Assembly (NCBI GenBank): GCA_008828725.1
Contig: MEHQ01002784.1
Location: 362,323 to 426,322 of the forward strand
Source of the DNA: Saccharina japonica
Lineage: Eukaryota > Sar > Phaeophyceae > Laminariales > Laminariaceae
DNA length: 64,000 nucleotides
Direction: 5' to 3'
The translations under genes and the position numbers were made by a program. Shown here in pieces: positions 55,910 through 64,000 of the stretch. Every line of letters starts with the position of its first letter. The first letter of the stretch is position 1. Under the pieces are notes generated by a model. The model did no database searches, was not told where the DNA came from, and saw only the letters and a program-made list of their open reading frames with translations.

Positions 55910-58310
55910 CACCAAGGGGGGGGTTGGGGGGGTATTCGAAGTTTCTTGGCACGTATTTTAGTTTTGTGCATAGGTTTGCTTGTATATGGCGCTGAGTTTT
56001 TGAGAGGCATTAGTATTACCACCGCGGAGGGATTCTCCGCGATTAAGGATTGGTTGGTTGGTTGGTTGGTCGGTCTGTTGGTTGATTGGTTGGTTGGTTG
56101 GTTGGTTGGGCCGCTGTGTTTCCGTGCGATGAATAGGTCAGTCGTTCAATGGTTTGCTTGGTCGCTCACCTCGGTTGCTTGGTTCTTTTAGTTGGGTTTG
56201 TAATTCGTGGTTACGTCGTAGGCTGTCTTTGGTCCTGTGCGGCGCCGCGAAGCAAGTATAACTAGCAGCTGCTGACCCCGTTTATTGTTAGCCCTGCGCT
56301 CCCGTCGTGAGGACAAAATACTTGGAATTAGAGTCAGCTTTAGGTTTATCTTGGAATTTGAGTGCAGTAGTAAAAGGGTTAATGGCAGACGGCGGCAATC
56401 GTAACAACGTAGTAATCGACAGCAGCTGCCGTAGTGGTGGCACGACAAGCCGAAATGGCACCGTGTGAGCGGCACCAAACTGCGCTCTGTCGAGACATTT
56501 TGGGCACACTGCCCTTTCAACGCCGGTAGGTGGCAAGTACTGGTCGAATGATAGATTACCTGGTCCATGTTAATACGCATACATACCTGTTCGAACCATA
56601 GATTACTTACAGTAGTTTGTTCGTTACCTTTTCGAGACTCACGGCCTGTCGGCATATGCTTGAGGTGCTCCTCTCCGTGATTGACGTCCTGCTGCGGTCT
56701 ATAGCCGGTACCGCTCGTACAAGCACTCTTCTTATTTTGACTACTTCCTCCATGGCTTGTCTGTTGTCCTGAGGGTAGACTATTTATGTTGGCGTTTTTT
56801 TTTTAAATATTTAGCGTAGATGTCGTCGGGGAATGGTGGGGCCGGCCACCCTGAGGGGAGTAGCGCACACAACATGGAGGTTCGGTACTTTATCTAACGA
56901 CTATTTTTACGAAAGGGTTACGTGTGTACACAGCTTTTTTATTATTTTTTCTTTTCGCTTTTTTCTTTTTTCTCTTTTTTTCTCTTGCATGCACCTGGAT
57001 TGCTAGCAGGGTAGGTCTTGCCTGTCGTATATGGCGTTGCATTGTCTTCTCTGCTTACTGCACTGAGTGTGGTATCTCTGTGTCGTAGTTTTGTGACCAC
57101 AGAACTGGTACCTTTTTAGGATGAAGAATCGGCACGGACACTGGGTGTGCTGGATGTCGACGGGTAGAAAGGAAGGTTTAATGTGAAGAACACACACACA
57201 CACACACACAGCTTTTTTACCCTACAGCTTTTTGTTGGGAGGGGCGAGAGGGCTCGTGCTATATGGTGGGGTCCGATGTTTCTGGTGGGTTCACCAACTC
57301 AGCAGCAAGCAGGAAGCGATTGTCGCTGTTGTTGTTGCGGATTGGGCTCGATCGTGCGTTCTTCTTGCAGGGCTTCGATTGAATAGCCACCGCAATACAA
57401 TGCTGCTTTTGCTGTAATCGCACAGCCACCAACACCCGACTTTCTTGGGGAGTCTTTTCTCGCCAAAGCCCACCACCACAAATAAAATGAAACGGAAAAA
57501 AAATATGTCACCGCATCACAACAAATAAATGAGAAGCAGGGAAAATATACTGGTATGTTTACGCACGCACGAGAACGCCACACAACACTCGACCCCTCCT
57601 GCTGAGCGCCTTCTCGCCAAAGCGAAGCTCCAACACAATGGGGCACAACATTTGACTCTCGGCGGCTTTCTGGACAACAGTCGGTGGTCACCGGTAAGGC
57701 GCCGTCCCTTCCCCCCCGCCCCCCCCCCGATACTAGAATATATCTCCGTTCGTCTATTTTCGTCGCGCCTATACTCTGCTGCTAGTATTTTAGTGCAGAT
57801 ACCTGTTGTAGGTTTTCGTCGATTTTTTCCATCTCACGCTTTCGACGACGGAAGGAAAAGGTGTCATTGCTTGCTGTTGCTATTGCTTGCTTGCGTGCAT
57901 GCTTGCTGCTTTGCTCGCATGATTGCTGCTTTCTGCTTGCAACTTGTTTGCAGCGTGCAAAAGGTGCAAATTATTGTATGAGCGCATTTTACCGGACGAT
58001 CCCTCTCCGAATAAAAAAAAACGTTGCGCAAGAAGAGTCGATTGCCCTCTAGGCCGTGCGTAGCATCAACCGCAGACGTGATGCCACCTACTGTGCGCAC
58101 AGTACACAGTTCAGTAACCGAGGGTTATCACCACCTAAACTAGTTATTTGTACCGTGCAGTCAGTCCCTGAGCGGGACTGGCTCTGGCTCCTCTCGAGAT
58201 TGAAAGTGTGTGAGCTCACAAAAAAAGAAAATCGACAAAACAAGGGTTTCCAGAGAAGTATCGGCGGCGTGTCTTCTCAGGGACAAATTGCGCCAATCCA
58301 TGTGATCTGC
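55910..58310. other. Intergenic region between PEX2 and the EsV-1-7 gene
   Basis: It holds a (TTGG)n tract at 56050-56109, a MITE-family copy near 56280-56390 (GAGGACAAAATACTTGGAAT, AAAAGGGTTAA), and an (AC)n tract at 57188-57210. The promoter of the EsV-1-7 gene should lie here; no convincing core element could be singled out. Confidence 0.6.
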
Positions 58311-58316
58311 TCTCCC

Positions 58317-59683
58317 ATGCGCCGCACCAGCAGCAGCAGGAACAACAGGGAAGCAAGAGACTTCCTGCCTTGCAGGGGTAGCAAGAGAGGGCTAGGGCTG
58401 ATGCCGCGAGTCAGAGAAGAGGTGATCCAGCCTTTCGACGAGGAAGGTGGCGCTTGCGGAGAAGATGAAGATACCCGGAGTTCGCCTTCTCCAGCCTCAT
58501 CACCAGCCTCGCCCGAAACAAGTCAACATGTTGCCAATTCAAAATCGACGAGAATGATGTCCACGAGCAGCTCCCGAAATCTCGGAGGGCAGGGCCGCCA
58601 CCTTGTCTCCTCTTTTGGGTACCTCGCGGGTGGGACGACCGCGTTCTTATCGGCGCAGACGTCGTCCCAAACCGGGGTGCGCGCGGAGCGATTCTCGTGC
58701 CGCGTACAGGGATGTCGCATCCAACCCGTGTTCGGCTATTTGCGTAGCGGTAGGCACGAGGGATCCCGACGAGAGTGTTGCAGCAAGCACCGCCTCGAGG
58801 GCATGATTGACCTCTCGCAAGATGACGAGCAGCAGCTGCAGCAGCAGCAGCAGCAGCAATTACGTGCTTCTGAACAACCACACTGTTCGCCCAGAGACGC
58901 CGACGGGAATAGAGACGGGGAGGAGGAACAGGAGGAACAGGAGGATCAGGAGCAGGGAGAGCAGCAGGCGGAAGGCATCGCGTTGCCGCTGGAGAGGTCT
59001 CGGCTCTACAGGAAACGAGCAGCGCCTGACAGCGGCAGCAGTAGTAGCAACAACAACAACAGCAGCAACAACAGCAACACCAGTAACGGCCACATCTACG
59101 ACAGCAGCAGAAGTTTCAACGGCGGCGGCGGTGGCGGTGGTGGTGGTGGAACGCCCAACACCACCTCGGCTGGGGCAGCCACGGATGCAGGAGATCAGGA
59201 TGCGGCCCTACATCGCCCGATAAAAACACCCCGTGGCGGCGCGGGCGCCGAAGAAGGTCGACAATCCACGATCGGTGAAGATTCTACCCCTGCGCCGCGT
59301 ACCGCGAGCGACTACTACTATAGCGGGGGGGGGCACGCCGCGGGCACAACAGAGCTGTCGCAAGAGGCACCGGCGGCCCCGGTGGTGGCGGTGGCCGGTG
59401 GTGGTGCCGTCGGGCCGAGGAAGCAATCTGATCGCAAGAACCCTGCTCGAGGTCGTGGGGGCGGGCGTCTGACGGTCCCCAAAAAATCGCGCCGCGCGGC
59501 TTCGAGTAAAAGTGGGGGCGTAGGCGGTCGCGCTGCTGCTGCTGCTGCTGCTGCTCCTACATCTGCTAATGCTGCTGGCGGTGTTGGTAATGTTACTCCT
59601 ACCGCTGCTGTTACTGCTACCGCTGTTACTACTGCTGTTACCGCCGGTGCCCCTGCTGCTACGGCCGGCACTGGTGCTGCTGG

Positions 59684-59721
<38 letters not shown>

Positions 59722-62700
59722 ACGTCAACAAGGCCGGGTCGGCGGGACGAGCGGGACGCAAGAAGGCAGGAGCTCCCCTCGACGGGGAGGCCCCTTCAAC
59801 CAAGCCCGCCCGGAGCCGCGCTCCCCTCAAAGTCACCGTTGGCGCCGCAGACAGGAAGAGGCTGGACACGGAAGATGCAGCGGAAGCGGCGGGAGCGGCA
59901 GTAGGAGCTGCGGTTGGAGCGTCAAATGGAGGAGAGTGTGTGCTGCTCCCAGGAGGCGAAGCGACGGCGCCTAGCGCGAAGTGGAAGCCGGCAGCCGCAG
60001 CGGCTTCGCGCACGGAGCGCGCGACGCCCGCCGCCTCGCGAGGAAGCCGTACGTGCCTCTGCCATCCCTGCAACACCACCGCCTGCTTCGGGTTTCCAGG
60101 CGGGAGACGTACTTCTTGCTGGCGACACCAGCTGGAGGGCATGGTCAACCTCGACCGGTATGCCCACGCCAGCGGCAGTGCGGCCGCCGTCATCGATGGC
60201 GATGGCGATGGCGCAAGCGGGGGCGACGGTAGGGTCTCGCATCGGGACGGCGGCAGACAAAAAGGGGACAGTGACGTCGGCGACAGCTTCAGCGGTAGCG
60301 GCGGTGACGGCGGTTGTGGCAGCAGCGACAGCGGTGTAGCAGCAGAAGAAGGGGCGGCGGCGGCGGTGGCGGGAGAATTTACGTTCTTCGATGGCTCGGG
60401 TCGTGGTGGAACAGGCAGAGCCTCCAGGCTCGTCCTCTCTTGTCGGGCGACCGGGGTCTCCTGTCAGCATCCGCGGAGCTTCGGCTTTCCCGGGGGAGCG
60501 AGAGAGGTCTGCGCTGACCACAAGGTGCCGGGAATGGTGAACTTCGTGGAAGGAGGAAAGGTGAGATCGTCGGCGGCATCGGTGGCGTTGGCTGCAGAGG
60601 CTGTGGGGGCAACGACATCGGGGGCCTTGGCTGCGAATGATTCGGGGAGGGTTGGTCTCGCGAGCTCACGAGCGAAGAAGCAATCTGTCGTAGCGAGCGG
60701 TGGCGGTGGCGATGGCGGCCGCGGCGCCGGCGCCGGTGCTGGCGGAGCTAGGGGTGGCGTGGCAGCGCACAGGACCGGTCGCGAGCAGACGAGCTCTCTT
60801 CAAAAGGCAGTGAAGAAGGCCAGCATCTCACGGGCGACACAACTGAAGAACGGGGTTGACACGAATCCGGCTGTGGTGTTGGAGGACGCCGCTGTGGCTG
60901 CGACTGCGGCTTCCGCGACGGCTCCAACGACGGATGGTGCTCGCGGCAAGAAGAAGACTGCCAGGCGCGCGAACACCGTTGGCCAAAAATCGTCGTCCGC
61001 CCGCACCACCGGGGCCACTGCGGGGAAGGTTACGAGGAGCGCTGTCGGCGGTGGTGGCAGCAAGGTTAGCTCTTCTTCTTCTCTGTCGTCTCCTGTTCCT
61101 CTCCCGTCCACAGAGAGCGAGCCGGGGAGCCTCGCTGTGGGTGCAGAGGTCGGCAGCGCTAGCGGCAGCGTCAGCGGCAGCGTCAGCAGCGGCGCGAGAA
61201 GCCACGTCCACAACCACAGGGCCATGTGCACCGAGGGAGGGTGCCCGATCTCGGCGAGGTTTGGGTACCTCAGCACCCGCAGACGGGTGTGCTGCGGAGC
61301 TCACAAGCGGTTCGGCATGGTCAACCTCGACAAGAACCCCCTGAAGAAGAGGACCGCGGCCACCGCGTCCTCCGCGGGAGAAGGCGACCCGGCGGAGCCC
61401 TTGGCTCCGGCAACAGCATCGACGGTGGTGTTGTTTGCGCCGGCGCCGGCGGCTGTAGCGGCGCGTTTAGCGGCGCCTGCGGCGGCGGGGACGGGGGTGG
61501 CGGCGGAGGTGGAGGCGAGGGCGAGGAAAAACGGGACGAAAGGTCAGGTGGGCCAGGTCGGCGGGGTCGCTGCCAAGACAGGCGGCCGAAAGCGCAAAAA
61601 AGCTGGCGATGCTCAGGGTCCCTCCGTCGTCAGCGGGAACTCGGGCCTTGACAGCGATGGTGGCGGCGGTGGCGGTGGCGGTGGCGGTGGCGGCGGCGGC
61701 GGCGGCCGCTCCCCACCGCAAGCACCCGCCGCCCTTGAACAGCCGGCGGCTATCAAGGACGGGGCGGTCGAGCCTGAAGGGGTGGGGCCAGGGACGGGAG
61801 ACGAGGACGCTGACAAGGGTTCCACGGCTTCGGGCAGGACCGGGAGGGGTGCCGGGGGCGGGGCGCGGGGATACAAGAGGTGCAAGCATTCGGCGTGCTT
61901 GCTCCACGCGTCGTTCGGGTTCCGAGCTGGGCGGAGGGATTTCTGCATGGTGCATCAACTCCCGGAAATGGTGAATCTTGTCGTTCAGAGCAAGAAAGAC
62001 AAGAAGGCTGCTGAGGAGGCTGAAGAAACGGCGGCAGCGGTGGCGGTAGCGGGTACGGCGGGTACGGCGACTACGGCGGTGCCGGTGCGGCTTCCCGCGA
62101 AGCCCGGGGCAGCGGTGTCGGCGGCGACTGAGTCGGTATCTACACAGCCTTCCGGCCCGCCCGCTGCCAAGCGCCAGCGATGCGTCTCCTCGGCGCCATC
62201 CAAGCCTTCTTCTCGACACCCCCGCCCGCCGGGTGCCCGCTCCGGCCGGCCTGTTGCTGCCAACCCGTCCCGAATGACGCGAACCCCGGTGGTTCGCGGG
62301 AGCGGCGCGCCGTTCCTGAGCGATACCGGTGACGGCAAGGAAAAGAGGAAGGCGATTTTGGTAGCGGTGGCCGCGGCGGCGGTGGCGGGTGCGGCCTCGG
62401 CGGCGTCGGAGGTTGGGCCTGGAACGGGGGCAGAGGCGGAGGCGAAAGCGGAGGTGGAGGCGGGGGTGAGGCCGGGGGAGGGGGAGGGAGCGGGGGCGGA
62501 GATGGAGGCGAAGCGGTTGCCCGAGTTGCAGGTGGGGGGCGGGGGAGAGACGGGCGCGGCTGTTGTTCAACGAGCCACGCGCAAGGGGCGGTGCAAGGCT
62601 GAAGGCTGCGACCTGCACGCCTCCTTCGGGTTTCCAAAGGGATCGCGGGATTTTTGTGCGGGGCACCACGTGGAGGGCATGATGAACCTCGTCTACCAGA

Positions 62701-63071
62701 GCGCCAAGAGGGGAGCCGGCGCGCGGGTGGGGAGGGGGAAGGGTCTTGGTGGCCGGAGCGCGACGACGGCGCGGCGGGGGGTTAAGGGTGACGCTCCTGC
62801 TCCTGCTGATGCTGATGCTACTGCTGCTACTGCTTCTGCTGCTTCTTCTGCTGCTACTGCTTCTGCTGCTACTGCTGCTACTGTTTCTGCTGCTGCTACT
62901 TCTGCTTCTGTCGCTTCTCCGTCTACTGCTACTAATACTATTGCTACTGCTGCTGCTGCTGCTGGTACTGCTAGTGGTGGAGGTGGTGGTGGTGGGGATG
63001 GTGGTGGCGACGTAGGCGGTGGCGATGGTCGTCCTCGTCGTAGTCGTCGTCGCGTTGGTGGTGGCGCCGAA

Positions 63072-63132
<61 letters not shown>

Positions 63133-63665
63133 ATGCTGCTGCTGCTCCTGCTGCTGCTGCTTCTGTTGCTACCGCTCCTGCTGCTGCCGGTAGTGGTGAT
63201 GGTGGTGGTGGCGGTGGTGGTGGTCGCCGTCGTCGACGTGGCGTCGGTGGTGGTAATGGTGACGGAGCTACTGCTGCTTCTAGGGAAGCAGAGGAGAGCT
63301 TGCAACCCCCTAAAAAATCACGGCGAAGGTCTGGCGTTGGCGCGGGCGGCGCTGGCGGGGGCGCTGGCCGGGGCGCAGGCGGGGGTGGCGGCAGCAGCGC
63401 AGGGGAGAGCACAGACAAAAGCAGGCATCGGGTGTGGGAGGGAACACGGTGCGGCGTCTGCGACCGCATGGCCAAGCTTGGTGAGGACTCAAAAACTTAT
63501 GACGTACGGCCGCTCGGGTATCCGCCGCCGCTGCCGCTGCCGCTACGGCCGCCGCGAAAGTTTTTGACCTTGTGTACCGATCGTGGATTTTTTTGTTTTT
63601 CGTCAAATATTTCACGCGTCGGGGACAGTTCACGATCTAGATCATCTGAATCATCTAGTTCGTAG
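58317..63665 (+). CDS. EsV-1-7 domain protein with six motifs
   Basis: One uninterrupted frame from ATG 58317 (about 1,780 residues). Six copies of the EsV-1-7 motif (C-x4/6-C-x16ish-C-x2-H, with FGF/FGY and GMvNL) lie at nt 58698-58814, 60054-60152, 60441-60545, 61227-61328, 61881-61979 and 62592-62690. The first and third vary in spacing. The motif is named after a gene of the Ectocarpus virus EsV-1 and is expanded in brown algae; the family includes IMMEDIATE UPRIGHT, which controls basal-cell fate. Between the motifs the protein is low complexity: poly-Ala from GCT repeats, poly-Gly, Ser and Gln. A Cys/His fold binding zinc is likely but unproven. The frame is open upstream to about 58056 without an ATG, so an earlier exon is possible; the Arg/Ser-rich end may also be intron read-through. 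Confidence 0.85.
62797..63235 (+). repeat. GCT/GGT trinucleotide tracts inside the EsV-1-7 gene
   Basis: Long (GCT)n runs at 62797-62975 and 63070-63195, mixed with GGT runs, encode poly-Ala and poly-Gly after the sixth motif. A similar tract is at 59530-59720. These drive the many overlapping artefact frames in this interval. Confidence 0.93.
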
Positions 63666-63699
63666 CTCGCCGATATGGGGTATTGTGCGGGACCTGTGT

Positions 63700-63890
63700 A
63701 GTACGCAGATCCAACCCAGGTAACCTGTCCTGAACCATGCACGTATTTGATCAGCTCCCACGCGGCAACATGAGAGCTATCGTATGTAGGTAATAAAAGT
63801 ATCAGGAATATTTTCGCTGTAGTCCTGAAAGGTCTATATCATACGTGGTATGCACTGGAGATCAGCGATCCGTCTGACGTGTGAAATGTG
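63700..63890 (+). repeat. 170-bp dispersed family, copy after the EsV-1-7 gene
   Basis: GATCCAACCCAGGTAACCTG, CTCCCACGCGGCAACATGAG and GATCAGCGATCCGTCTGACG follow the family order with more divergence than the PEX2 copies. Nothing else is recognised to the end of the window. Confidence 0.8.
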
Positions 63891-64000
63891 TACAAAGTAC
63901 TCTACGTCAGCTTTGACTTTGCAAGCTGCGTGATACGTGGGCTACGCGTGTTCTATATTCCATGTAGTAAAATGTTATCAGGTATACTCGTAGTATTGCT

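Noticed and set aside
59318..60193. Long Ala/Pro-rich frames opposite the EsV-1-7 gene (also 61467-63305 and 62693-63475)
   Set aside because: They are antisense shadows of the GCT/GGC-rich coding sequence. The + frame alone carries the six conserved motifs.
58317..63665. Integrated phaeovirus DNA, because of the EsV-1-7 name
   Set aside because: EsV-1-7 motifs are abundant in brown algal host genes, and no other viral gene is seen nearby.

Overview
The window looks like nuclear DNA of a brown alga, closest in character to Ectocarpus. Three things point there: a gene with six EsV-1-7 cysteine/histidine motifs, an NB-ARC gene whose C-terminal tetratricopeptide repeats (TPRs) are each one 126-bp exon, and TTAGGG-type telomere repeats. 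Genes have long introns with ordinary GT-AG borders, and most of the DNA is repeats and decayed mobile elements. No database search was run, so assignments rest on motifs, splice phase and family knowledge.

Layout. 0-3.7 kb: a fragment of a PIF/Harbinger-like transposase, then about eleven units of a 217-bp satellite. 3.7-10.1 kb: a decayed tyrosine-recombinase (YR) retroelement on the + strand, with a zinc-knuckle Gag-like piece, an RNase H-to-recombinase linker and the end of the recombinase. It is interrupted by a GC-rich array inverted about a short interstitial telomere tract. 10.1-12.9 kb: noncoding, with local duplications. 12.96-27.8 kb, - strand: an NB-ARC-TPR receptor-like gene with three exons for the N-terminal and nucleotide-switch part, six identical-length TPR exons and a last exon. 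All splice sites are phase 0, and the TPR exons sit inside duplicated genomic cassettes. 28-38.3 kb: repeats and a second decayed YR retroelement from another family. 38.3-42.1 kb: minisatellite, GTTGCGC palindromes and a 1.6-kb foldback element. 42.15-55.64 kb, + strand: PEX2, the peroxisomal RING E3 ligase subunit, reconstructed from seven exons. Its introns hold a tRNA-Glu(UUC) gene and many small repeat families. 58.3-63.7 kb, + strand: a large Ala/Gly-rich protein with six EsV-1-7 motifs.

The three host genes show no sign of acting together. PEX2 is peroxisomal housekeeping, the NB-ARC-TPR gene is a candidate immune or allorecognition receptor, and the EsV-1-7 protein belongs to the family of the developmental regulator IMMEDIATE UPRIGHT. 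The most interesting structure is the TPR cassette array: one-exon, phase-0 modules embedded in repeated intron sequence, with one module visibly cut by a deletion. This is a mechanism for reshuffling receptor repeats.
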